Below, piece by piece: positions 44,676 through 57,600 of a DNA stretch of 64,000 bases; the first letter of the stretch is position 1; every line of letters starts with the position of its first letter. The DNA is taken from contig NC_051103.1 of the NCBI RefSeq assembly GCF_901709675.1, forward strand, positions 2,527,501 through 2,591,500, read 5' to 3'. The DNA is from Syngnathus acus (Eukaryota; Chordata; Actinopteri; Syngnathiformes; Syngnathidae). The notes below the pieces were generated by a model. The model had not been told where the DNA came from, did no database searches, and saw nothing but the letters and a program-made list of their open reading frames with translations. Made by a program: the position numbers and the translations under genes.

Positions 44676-45651
44676 TATGTGAAAGGGAACGGTCCGATGG
44701 GTTACTTTGTGTTATCTACTAAAATCAGCGGTGAGGGTGGTGCACATCGTTTGACGTTTCTGCTTCCAGTGAGACAGTAACAAGATTTATCTGGACTCAG
44801 CAGAACTGCCTGTGTGCCTTTCTCGTTCGTCCCAGGAGTGAGCAGCATCCTCTATCTTAGGATACAATCCAGCTCCCCATCTTGGAAGGGAAAAAAAGAG
44901 GAAAGATGACATTTTGTGAATAAAAATAATTTAATTTAATTAATTTAAGTTCCTTTGACCAGCTTGGAAGCAGAGCAAACATTTTTCTAAGTAAACTACT
45001 TCACTGAACCACACAGGGTCAGGTAATGTGGACCATGAAAAATATAACAAGAAAACACATCGTATGGAAAACAAACTTTTTTTCTTTTGGTCAATATTAA
45101 CTAGTCTTATATGTCACGCCACTGGCTAGTCGGCTAGCTCGTTAGCAGCCAGCTCAAGACAAGCGTAAAAAAAAACATTACGAAAGAGACAATATAAAGG
45201 GCAGATGCTAATGTTACTTACGGATTTAAAAATCACCGTTTGCGCTGATATTTGGCTTTGAATAACAATAAAAAAGCGATCACTTTCATTGACCAAAGCA
45301 GCCACTTCCTTGTTGTTTCTCCCTTCGTCTGTGTAGGAACCTTCCGCATGTCGTAGTATGACCCGGACATTTTAGGAAAATACTCTCTACCCTAACGTAA
45401 TTATTATATTTCGATATCAAACATAAACATAATTCTATTTAAATATGAATTAATTGACAATCCTTTTTACTACATAATATATTTTTGATTAGCAGTTTTA
45501 CAAAACATAAATAAATAAATAAACAAAAGGATCAGTGCTTTGCCGGACATATTTTATTGACACACAAGGAAGAGACACCCGGGCACCGCTGTTTTTATTA
45601 TTGAGAACGTGAAACCTCCGAAGAGAACTTCCAGTAAAACCACACGACGTC
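44676..45651. promoter_or_regulatory. Divergent zdhhc6-vti1a promoter region
   Basis: About 1 kb separates the two start codons. On the minus strand a donor (AATCC|gtaagt) at 45222/45221 fits a zdhhc6 non-coding first exon that splices to the acceptor near 44676. That puts the two transcription starts within a few hundred bases, around 45300-45600. No TATA box is evident. The same head-to-head pair exists in human. Confidence 0.55.
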
Positions 45652-48600
45652 ATGTCTTCAGACTTCGAAGCCTACGAGCAGGACTTTGGAACCGTTACGG
45701 CAGAAGTGACCAACAAAATCGGGAGAATTCCCAAACTGAGTGGAGGTAGGAGAGTGCATTGCTTCGCGCCTAGTGGCAAGGCTAGCTAATGTGTCACACC
45801 AAATTTTGTCCTTTATAAGTGGTTGTAAATTTCGTTGTTCAATAATGTCATAAAAAATATCAGCAAAAGTCCCATACCCATGAATGAATCGCATATTTTG
45901 CTGAAAGAAATGACAGAAAAAGAATGAAGATATAATAACGAGTAAATAAAGCTCCTCCCCTCAATTTAGCATTATTCCTATCAATACCAAATGTAGGAGG
46001 ACAGACAGAAAGATTCAAATCAGAAATTGAATCAGAAATTGCATTGGGAATTGAATTTATATATTCCACACATTAAACTGGCAATTAAACATGGAAATGA
46101 ATCAAAATTACAAATTGAGTCAGAAGTCAACTATAATAAGGGAAATCAATTTGGAAATTTAATTGCTCCATTGCTGTGAAACAGCAAAGGAAAATTTTGG
46201 GTTGAAAATTGAACCTGAGATTGAGTCATATGTATAATCTGGAATGCAGTGATTGATTTGGATTTAAATAAATGAATTGTCTGCCAAGAAAGTTCTCTGT
46301 CGCGTGCTGCAATAACGACACGCCACCAATGTGTAAATATAGCTTCAAATGTGTTCTCTCCTCCCCCAGCCAATTCCATCATTGGTACCTCGTGGGTAGA
46401 GGGGCGAGGGGGTGGTCTGTTGTCACCAAGCGCCTCCTGATCAATATGTTTTCTCCTCTTCTTCCCTTTCAGAAGAGAAAACGCAGCTGGTTCTAAATGT
46501 CGACAAACAGCTTGAAGAAGTCAGAGAGTTGGTACGTCTTTGATGGCTCATTTCCATTTCCCAAATAACCGAGCGGGAAACGTCAACCGTCGAGGAGGCT
46601 CCCCCACTTTTTTTTTTACGCTAATGTGCTTGTTTTTGTTTTTGTAAGCGACACTCGCCGTGACACGTTTCAAGCCGAGCGGGAGTCCTCATGCAAACGA
46701 GCCTGACAGGAGACAAATTGTCTGCTTATGTCACGGTGATTAGTCACGCATCAAATGCACTTGCGCCTCATCCGCACGGATTTTTTTGTCGGCGTGTTCC
46801 TCCCGTCGCAACTTTCACGGTGGCGAGATGAGTGACGCCGCTTTGTGATCCGCGCGCCAACGCGCTTAATTAACAGCACGCCACTTTTGTGCTTTGCTGA
46901 AGTTGACTATTTCCAGAGCCGTCACGCCATATGTAAACGAAATCAAGCTGACAAAGTACACAGATGCGGTGCGACAGGAAGGCTGGCAAAACTCAGGGAA
47001 TTTGCCTAATTGCAAACTTTCCATTGTAATTAATTATCAATTTTGATGATGTCGACCGAAATTCATGTCATAGTGGGCTCGGGTTGTGAACGTCACTGCT
47101 TTGTTTGTGAGGCAAGAGTGAAGTGACCAGAAGTATCTGGTCAAAAATGACTTTTTATGTGAAAGCAGCGTACTGACTTTGAATGCCATGATTTTGGCAG
47201 TTGGAGCAGATGGACCTGGAGGTGCGGGAGATCCCAGTCCAGAGCCGAGCCATGTACAACAGCCGCCTGAAGAGCTACAAGCAGGAGGTGGAGAAGTTGG
47301 AGAAGGACTTTGTAAGTACTCGTGGCGCTCGTTAGACTGATTAAAAAGATTAAGATTAAAGTCCCAATGATCGTCACACACACACCTGGGTGTGGTGAAA
47401 TTTGTCCTCTGCATTTAACCCATCCCCGTGTGATTTTAATCCATCCCCTGGGGGAGAGGGGAGCAGTGAGCAGCAGCGGTGCCGCGTTCGGGAATCAGTT
47501 GGTGATCTAACCCCCCAATTCCAACCCTTAATGCTGAGTGCCAAGCAGGGAGGCAATGGGTCCCATTTTTATAGTCTTTGGTATGACCCGGCCGGGGTTT
47601 GAACCCACAACCTTCCAGTCTCAGGGCGGACACTCTACCACTAGGCCACTGAGCTGATGCGCCCATAACGATTATTTGTTAATCATTTTCAATCATCCAT
47701 TTCTTTACAATACGTAAGCATTCTTGCTAGTCACAAAAAAAATGACTAAAAGGTTAAAAACAATGGAACTGTCCTCAAGCAGTGATTGGCCACTAGAGGG
47801 AGCCGGCGTCGCACATATTGAGTAGGACCGACGTAAAGGGTGTCATGAAAAACGGCCCGAACGGATGCGCTCTGCAGAGAAAAGGGGCGCCTCTCAACCG
47901 CCGCTTTGATCAGGCAAAGAGGAGGCCCGACGTTGGCTTAATCTCATCAAATTTATCGGGTAAACAGAGCCCGCCGCGTTCAAAGGAGCCCGGTGCTGTG
48001 TCCCAGCGGGGACGGCGGGGGTCCGCACGTGTCTGCTGCGTCTCGGCAACAACGCGACGTTTTTTTCTTTTTCCCTTTTTTGCTTTTAAATGATCACTTG
48101 TCAAGACTGGGATGGCTTTTGACATCTAAATGCAATGAGATGTTAGCCGTAAAATAGTCTGCACTAGTGATGACAATAATTGCTATTTGGAAAACAAAAT
48201 TCAGATTAAAAAATATTACGTCTTTCGGATAAAATATAACACTATACTATTTTTTTTTTTTTCAGCAAAAATGCAAAGAAAAAATCTCCGGCATCATAAA
48301 TAAATTGGAATTGATTTTGGGCTAAAAGAATTGAACGAATTGAAAAGATTTCGTAAACGTCCCTGCTTGCCAGTCTGCCTGTTGCTCTTTTGTTCCGGCT
48401 GATGGCGACGTTGCTCCAAGAATCTAAAAAGTTCATGACAAGGACAATATTGGGCTCCATTTAGCAAATCACGCGGCCCTTTTTTTTTTTTTAATGTCTG
48501 ATGATAAACGACATCCTCTTATTGCTTTGCTTGATCTCCCCTCTTTGTAAAAGAAATAATGTTACGTCAGTGTCCTTGTGGGACAAAAGTATGAAAACAT

Positions 48601-51600
48601 CTCTGACTTCAGAGTTTGATTTCACGCTCGTATTGTAACGCCACCTAGTGACCCAAAAAACTAATTTGACAAGCAAATGGTTTCTCTTTGGATTCGCGCG
48701 TCCTTGACTTTTTCCAAAGGTTCATCGGCAGTCATTAAACACGCCGAGTGACGCTCAAGTGGGAAGCGGGTGCCGGCGGTGGTCAAGGTGGCGTCGGCCT
48801 GAGAAGCGGGCCGCTATTTTCCTCTCACAATGAGTCGAAGGGAGGCGTCGTTTATCAGATCCAGTTCGGACCGCAGCCAGAGTAGCCCTTTGTGAGCCCG
48901 ATACCATTCCGTCCAGACGCTTCTTTTCAATCCGCCGTCATAATTAGCGCGCGTGTGCGATTTTATTCAAAGATGGCCGCCGTAACCCCTCCCCCCCCTA
49001 CTTACTTATCTACTTCACTTCAATGAGGCCTCCGTCGCAGTCGGCGCATCATTATACTCACCTTTTTTCCTCCTTTCTCTTGTTTAGCGTTTCAGTCACG
49101 GTCAAGTGGGATCTGCCACAGCGCCTTTTCATTTGGAAATAAAAAAGCGGCTCCAATGTCCGCCCGGGGAGTTAATTAATGCCTTTCCAAAGCCCAACCT
49201 TGAAACGCGCGGCTCTTTATTTGCCAGATCGACGGATGAGCCCAATAGAATGTTGGCGCCCATACAACTTTCTTTGTGCGCTCTTCTTTTTTTTGCGCTC
49301 TATCGGTTTCGTCGGCGACCTTCTCGAAATAACTTCCGCTTTCAAACGGGCCCGACGACACAACGATATGTGTGTTTAACGAATGCCCGCCCCCCTTCCC
49401 TCGCGCTTTGTGCGCAAATGTAATCAGTTCACTGCAAAGCGGGCGAACGTTCCTCGCAAAAAAACCCCCCCAAAAAAACGAGGTAAAGTGGCGCACTTTG
49501 TGTCATAACGCCGCTAATTGCTCCATAAGGGAGCTCATGAACAGCCTCCTTTTAAACGCTGCCTGGCATTTTGTAGCTTTTGGGAAGGCGTTTGTTTCTG
49601 CAGTGTGGATCACGCTCCTGGCACGAACTTTTGGAGCAAATGCGAAATCATTGTGAGCCTGCAAAAAGTTGCAACACTTCACTGATGTGCATTTTTGCCC
49701 CTTGGGAAAACTGAGATATTTATTTTATGTCCTGTTTTTTGTTTCTTGATGTTCCCAACAGCCGTGTTATTTAGTCCTCACATTTGTCAGCATGAAGATT
49801 CACGGGCTTTTTTTTTTTGTGTGTGTGTGCAATTAGCGGTCGGGGACGAGTCAAGGTTGTGGAGGCTTGACCGAAAAATGGAAAGTTTTGAATGTCATTT
49901 TTATTTTTCCATCTAATTTGAAAGCCGAGATGACGTCCCCGCACCGTTACACACTCGCATTGTTGTAATCCGCCATGAAGGCATCTTGCTGTTTTGACCT
50001 CGGACATGATGGACGGACACGAGTCGGCTGCTTTTAACGCCGCCGCCGCTGTCTCGCTTGTTTTAATTCCAAAGCAGATTGTCTCTTTTCATGCTTCCGG
50101 CGGCGCCATCAAAAAGTCGAAGCGCTCGCGGCTCGCCGGGCGAGATTTAAGATGTAAACAAACGGATCTTGTTGTCGGACACTTGCGTCCTTCGCCTCTT
50201 TGGCGGATTTGTGGCGTCGGGGCGCGTCTTGAACAAGTTTGCGGATAAGCCCCTTTTTCTCCACGACGCTTGCACTTTATTTTCCGGGATTTGATATTTA
50301 AATGTCGGCGGCGGGTCAAATCGGGCTCGGAGGACGTGGTCACACAAAGAACCGTGTTGACGCGGAGCACGTTTGGCATCCCAATTGATGTCCGTGCTAA
50401 TAAGCATGTTTAATGATCGTAAGATGACTAAGCTTTCCTCAGATTGGGAAAGCGTCTTTCAAGGAAGCCCAAGGACGCAGAATAACTTGAAAATAGGAGC
50501 TTCCTCTTGGAAAAACCTTAAAATTTGATTCTTAAGTCAATGCGTCTGTTCTTTTAGCACATCATCGACTACGTGGTGTCTTCACGCGACACTCGTCTCG
50601 ATGGCCCGCGGCCTTTTTGTTTGTTTGTTAGCCTGCAAAACGTTCTCCTCTCTCGCTTATCTCTTTCGCAGCCCCTCGAAAGTCGCACGCTCGCTGACAG
50701 CGATCGGTATAGCTTTCAGACACTCGTCTGGCTGTGCAAAAAAAAAAAAAGAAAGGAAAAAAAAAAAAGGCCCTCCCAGGGTCCCCGCGCTGTCCTCGGG
50801 GCTCGTGTGATTGAGTGACTTGCCGTGAGTGGGGAGGGGGGGTAGATAATAAGGGAGGGAAACATAAAGACGTAGGGCGATGATATGATAACACCCCCCC
50901 CCTCTCCGCCCGCCCAACTAGCGCATCGCTTTCTTCTTCGCCATCCTACCCCCGGCCCGGTGTCTGCAGCCCGTCCCGTGCAGCGCCGCAAACCACAAGT
51001 GACATGTGACACCCGCTCCCCAGTCATGTGCTGACAAGCGGATACTAGAATAGGTGACAATAGTTTTTTTTTTTTCTTTGCCAAGACTGGCTTAAGTAGG
51101 GGGGGGGGGTTCATGAAGTATTCATGAAATATATTATGAATCATTGGCTTCTCTCTCTTGCTCTGTTTTTTTTTTTTTTTTTTTTTTTGTCTTTTTGAAT
51201 AACAGAAAGAGAGTTTGTGTAAAGAATTTTTTTTTTTACAATTAAATTGGCTCTCTGCATCTCATCCTAAGTGTGTCTAATGAGCAAACACCCTTTTGGA
51301 GTCTTTTTTTCTTTCCTGCCAAATTGCAATCTGCCAACGCCTTGACCGTTATTTTTTTATTTTGTAGCGGTTTCGTAGCACCATAATTTGACTTTTTCTT
51401 TTTTTTTCGTCCATCAAAACTGTCCTATTGTTGCAAATTCCAAGACAAGACCCCCCGGAAAGTGCTTCAGGAGCGTGCATGCTAGTAGGGCGCAAGGTGG
51501 GGGGGGCGCAGGGTCTTCTCATCAGCATGTGAATGTGTCCCGCCCGCCATGTGAAATAACAAAGTAACATCTCAATATGTCGCGATAATCATCCGGCTAA

Positions 51601-54600
51601 TTCCCGACGTGCGCGCCGCCGTTGGATTCTTATGCTAATCAAGTCGGCCGTTGGTGAGCGACGGCGGTCACGTTACAAGAAAAGCCAAGATAGTCCTCGC
51701 ACGGTCTATGTCCGCCACCGCGCACACGCACGGACCAACGTGTCCGCCTTTTGTGTCTCGCTTTTTTTATTTCCTCATAACAGTTTTCAATTTTAGATAA
51801 GAGCCAGAGAAGAGACATCAAACACAAAATGAATCAGAAATGGAGGTCAGAGGTCAGCCTCCTTCCAAAGTGCCAGATGTTCCAGAAACTCCATTCCACT
51901 GTCGTCTCCAGTGTATTTTATTTCATACTCGTACATTTTCAAAAACGTTGTCGTTTCTAGACAAAAATGTCCAAAGATGTGTATAATGCTATACCAGCAC
52001 AATATAGATGAGCAAAAAATAAATAAAAGAATATTTTTGTGAAAAAATTAGTCGCACATACGACAAAAGTTTAGAGAATTATTTTTAATTTAATTAAATA
52101 ACTTTTTTGAGCGAAACAAAAGTACAAAGCAAAGAATGCACATTTTTTAGGAAAACCATTTTCAAATCAAATATTAAGGATTGTAGAGGGAATTTTTTTT
52201 AATATATTTTGAAAACAAAAGTCATGTAGAAAAATAAAATACAGGACAAAAAAATCACCTTTTTTATAGACAGATTATCTATTGAGTCATATATTAAAGA
52301 AAATATCTAATTTTGCACTATTAATAAAAAGCAGACGCACGCACACCCAGAGCAGCTTGCGCGCCTTTTGTGTCTAGTTTTTTTTTTTTTTCTTCATGAC
52401 AGTTTTCAATTTTAGATAAGAGCCTGAGAATAGACATCAAACAAGAAATGAATCACAAATGGAGGTCAGAAGTCAGCCTTCTTCCAAAGTGGAGGAACGG
52501 GTTAAAAGTGAAGGTATTTCTTTGCTTTTCGACAAAAAAAAGGAAGGGGGGGGTGAGGAGGAAATGTGTGTGTGTGTGTGTGTGTTGTGTGAACGCTGCG
52601 CAGGTAGCCACGGGCTAATGGGCCGCCGGTTGCCGGGCTTGCCAGGTAGCCGGCATCCCCGTCAGGAAAATCCCTCCTCCACTTTGCTGTAATCTCACCT
52701 TTCTCTCCGGTGCTGACCCGGGAAGGCCCGCTTTATTCCCCCAGTAGCCCCCCCGCCTCTCCCTCCCGACGGCTCTGCTCTATCGATTCCCTCCCGTGAA
52801 CCGACGCTGTCTGCCTGGCTTCGGCACCGACAGCACCTCGCCCCCATTTCCCGGATCCTCCCGTCTCGCTCTCTCGCCTTTCCACGTCCGCGCGAGGAAA
52901 CAAAACGGGGCGCCTTTGATTTTTCATTAGGCGCACCTCCATATTTTAATACGGGTTTAATGGAGAGCAAGTGATGCGGGAGAGCTCCTTCAATCAAAGC
53001 GCTCCTTCAATTTGCGTTGGGTCGGCACTCCTCCGCTTGTCGTCGTCGTCTTCGGGCCACTCGTTAAGGCCTCAAATGACTCGGCGGCTTGCTGCTATCA
53101 CACGGTTGCAAGCTTGAAAGCCCCCCTACGGACCCCCTGGGGCGGGACGCTGTTTACTCTGATACATGTTGGTCACTTTAAGTGAAATGGAGGCCCGAAA
53201 GCAAACGCAAGTCACCTCACTCTTTGCACTTGATGATTTTTATTTTTGTGCGTGCGTGCGTGTGTGTGGGGAGGGGGGGCAGACTTTTGCATTTTCATGG
53301 CAGGCGCCAACCTGTGAGCTAATGAGAGGGGCCCCCATGCTGTCATCTGAGGCGCCCGGCTCCTCTTTTCTTCACCGTCGTCGCCTTTCTCTCCCGAGGA
53401 GGCTCTCTCGTGCTTCTTTTTGTTTCAATTTTATTTCCCGTGTACAGTAGCCCCTCGTCGGAGACGCAAATAAAACAAATGACCCCCCCCCCCCCCCCCC
53501 CCACCCCGTGCTTGCTTACATCTTGCTCGCTTTCCACTTTGGATAGTAGTGATAGATGATACACTCAATAAGAAAAGGATGAAAATAAAGTCTGATTTTC
53601 AAGGGAAAAAAATGTTTGGATAAAAAGTTATTTTGAATAAAATATTGTAAATTTTCACAAAGGCGGCACGGGGGGAAAAAAAAAGTCCCTTTGCTGACAT
53701 TCCTGTTGGGAGGCGACGGAAGGTGCCACCTCGCAGCCAACGCGCTTAATTGCACTTCACGCCATGCCAGCAGCCACCAAACAGCGCTCGCAACTTCAGG
53801 GCCCCTCATTACACTCTGCCCCTGGCTATTTTTTTTTTTCTTCCATTTCTCTCTCCACGCCTTTTATTCCCCCCCATCTAATGAACTGTTTATATTTTTG
53901 TCGCTGGCTTTGCGGGCGCACGCCATTATTTGCAATTGTCCCGGTGTCACTCGTGGCTGCGGGCAAAAGGCACAAAGAACGGTTGGAGGGCAGTCGCACT
54001 TTGGAAATCATTAAAAATGCTCGGAATGCGCCGGGAGATTTCAACAATAATAACGATCGCACCCCGGAATGGAGATTATTCAAAAGCCGTTTGCATAGCT
54101 CGCATGAATTGTTGCTTTTGCTTCCGTTAGCTATGCCAGATGTTTTTTTGGACACGGCAGCAAACGGCAAGAAGATAATTTAAAAAAAAAAAAAAAAATT
54201 CCGATTCCACTCTGGGAAGAAAATTTTGATTCTCCAAAATGTTCCTCGTATCTTAAAATGGTTTTCCTAAAGATATTTTTGTTTTCTCAACAGACCTTTG
54301 TTTTCTCAACAGACCTCAGACTTCACTGACAGATCGCTTCTCTTCCAATAAATGATGGAAAAGCGCAAACATTTTTTTCTTGAAATAGAAATTCCGTGTT
54401 GCGATCGTGGAATAATGTACACGGAGGATTATGCAAAACAGATTAGCATATCTGATATGAATATTATGCCTGTATCTGTAATTATCTTTTGATGGCTGAT
54501 GAAGAATGGTTTTTTTTTTTTTGCATAGCTCTCCTTGTCATCCCTTCATTTTTTTTTTTTTGACAGGACACCAACCCGTGCGCGGCGGCACTGTTTTGAT

Positions 54601-57600
54601 GGCTCTTGTATCAAGTTAAAGACGTAGCTTTGTACTGTTCCTGGTGCGCGCTTCTGGGAATAAGATGCCAAAATTCTCACCTAAGATTAGAAAAGTGACA
54701 AAAGACAGAAAAGGTTTCAAAAAAAAAAAAAAAGCCTCCTCTCTTATAAGCGACCATTTTCTTTCGGAAGACAAAGCTCGAATAAGGAATTATTTACTGT
54801 GTAGCCATCTTGAGGAGGTATAAAAAGTCTACACACCCCAGTTTTGCCATTTAAACAAGTGCGTGTTGACTTTTTGTCTAATCATTTTGCAGATTTCCTC
54901 AACATTTGTCTGCTTCTTATCAAGCGTGTCAGCGTATTAAAGCGCAAATGGCGGCCCCCGAGTTGCTGTTTGACATGAAATGACAAGGTGCTAATCATTG
55001 GGGGACGCCTTGTTTTCCAGAGGGGGAATGCGAACGCGCCGGCGACGCTTTCATTGCGCTGACATTTTCCCGTCCTTTTGTAGCTTTTTGCCTTTGTCAG
55101 CCGTCGCATTCGCACCCAAGCAGCTATTTAGAAACATCTCGCGTCGCCGTTTGTTGTTTTTGAAGGCATCCGAAACAATGGCGTTCGCGACGCTTCCCCG
55201 TCTCAATTACGGCTGCAAGTCGGCGCTCCCCCTAAGTTGGGCCCGGGCTCTTTATGATGAAGCTCCATTTAAATGCAAGACGTGGGCGGGTTTTTATTTA
55301 TTTATTTTTTTGCTTGCGTAATTCCCCTGCAAAATCAGGAGCGCTTTAGCGAGTTCACAAGGTTGATGCTGACTCTTGTCTTGATGTGTGAAATTGGAAC
55401 GCAGTGTCCACTTAGTTTGCACTTCCACGGCACACCATCTTGGTCAGGTTAAAAAAGAATCAAACATCAATATTTAAAGTGTTATTTTCTGAGAAATTAA
55501 AGTTTTCCTTAAAAATGGTTGTCGCAAATATTCAAGATTGCTTATTTACGTCTGACTTTTTATCTTGAATTATTATCCCAAAATTCTCACAGAAAGAATT
55601 CCTCCAAAAAGATTTTTTTTCCCCTGAAATTAAAACTTTTTGTCTTGAAAATGTGAAAAAACAATCACCATTTATTAAATCTAAACATGACCTTATATCT
55701 ATGTGGCGGCGAGACATTGGCGTCCTTGTGTAACTGCAGAACTACTGTCATGCTTTTTGTCAGATTTTTTTTTTCCCCCCAAAACAGCAGTACGGCAGCG
55801 ACAGGTTCGTGCGGGCGGGCTGGGGAGGGGTTGGATGTTGGTGGTGCAAACGCGTCTGGGTAAACAGTTTTAGCGCGCGTGCTGTCGCCGCACGCTCAGT
55901 TTAGGAGAGCGCGCCGACACTGTTTTTCCACGGGCCGGGGCGTCTGTAAACAAGCGCTCTGTCGCCAGCCCACTCCTGCAGCCGCTTGTCAACTTGCTGT
56001 CTTTGTGTGTGTCTGCCCCCCCACACACACACTCACAGTTTTTGGACACGGCATTCCCTGTTGTTGTCGAGACTTTGTGTGCACGCGCGCAAGGCAACCC
56101 CACGCAAGCGGCTGATGAATTATTCCCTGTCTGAGACGCGGCATCGGCGTTCTTATGGAGGCCACCGGTGCAGCGGGATGACAGCGGTGACAGCCGAGCC
56201 TCCAGTACCCCCTCCCACCAAAAGATTTAGTGCTGACAAGTGCGACTTCCTCGTAATAGCGCCGCTCGCACACGCTCTCGCTGTCCCACTGACTCGTCTT
56301 GATTTGATTTTATTCATGCGGGCAGTACCCGCGCGGCACAAGAACCTGCACTAGAACAAGATACTGCTTCCCTGCCCCTCCCCTAACTGGGACCAATTTT
56401 GTGCAACAATTGATTCTTATTGAACCCACACGTCCCTCCTTATACCTTTTTTAAGGCCAGTATATTAAATAGACAAAGTAAAAAAAAAAACAATAATAGT
56501 GATTAAAAGAAGATGACAAAAGAAAGGTGCTGCTGTTTTGGTTAGCTAACCTGGCTTTCAACTTCAAAATCGGTGGCTACCCCATTACAAATGTTTGCGT
56601 TTTGCCGGTCCAGAAGTTGTTGTTGTTTTTTGTGGCCCATTTCCATTAGGGGGCCCTCGTGCTTAAGGAATGCCTGCTTGCTTTTGTCTTCTTTTTTTTT
56701 TCCTCAATGCACAAAACAACAGCACTAAAGCATATTTCTCCACTTGCTCTCTCCTTTTTGCCCCCCCTTCCCTCCTCCCCTGCTTCCCTTTTCTTTTTTT
56801 CCTTCCTCCCGGCAGAAAAGGTCACGCATCGCCTACAGTGACGAAGTGCGCAACGAGCTCCTGGGGGACGACGCCAGCTCCTCGGAGAGCCAGGTGAGGC
56901 GCTAATCAGCCCCGGCCCGAGCGGCCGCCGACCGGTGCGGGAGGCCGACTCCGGGGCTAGGGGGTTGGGAGGGGGGGGGGGGGTATTGGTCGCTTTCGGG
57001 GTGGGCTCCCCTCATCCTTGCCAGATCTGAGAACGACGCTGGCGTATTGTCACCAAGTCATGCGGAAGCAACACTGTTTAATGCAAAGCCGGGCCGACGC
57101 GGGGCATGGGACCGGCCAGATTGCCGGCACCCGCGCGCACAATGCAAAGTGGCGCTTCAATAGCAAAGCGCAGTCGCGGCGCAGCTGGGTATCGCCCCAG
57201 AATAGACCCGCAAACACAAAATGGTCATCATGTCGGCTTCTTTGCAAAACAAGCCGTGTCTTCTCAAAATAGTCCTAGAATCTAAATTCACGTTAAATTA
57301 ATTTGTTAATTAATTTTGCAGTGTTTGTCACAAAATCAAATCGTTTTAAAGTGAAAAAATCGTGTAACTGACTTTGGAAGTTTGTAAAACTATCATAATA
57401 ATGAGCCTGCATTGCATGGACTGTAAAATGCTTATTTTCCCCCTTGACCTAGTTTTGCATTTGAAATCTCGTACTACATTTATTATCAGCAAAAAAAAAA
57501 ATTGAATTGGTTGAGTATTGCATTGCGGCTAAGAAAATGAGCACTGATGAAAAAAAAAAAGTTTAGAATTACATTAATAAGACCACATTGTATGTTGTAG

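Larger units (their letters stand above)
47312..56815 (+). other. vti1a: vti1a intron 3 (9.5 kb)
   Basis: It holds a full-length SINE (about 47349-47666), a CTCF-like motif (47790), a duplicated ~150-base segment (51719 and 52331) and many homopolymer and GT tracts. No coding exon was recognised. Long ORFs here have no domain and no splice logic. Parts may be conserved regulatory sequence, which cannot be judged without alignment. Confidence 0.6.

Noticed and set aside
47600-47666. tRNA gene-like sequence with A and B boxes
   Set aside because: It is the head of a SINE: the B box is directly followed by the SINE body also present at 20506-20746, not by a tRNA 3' end.
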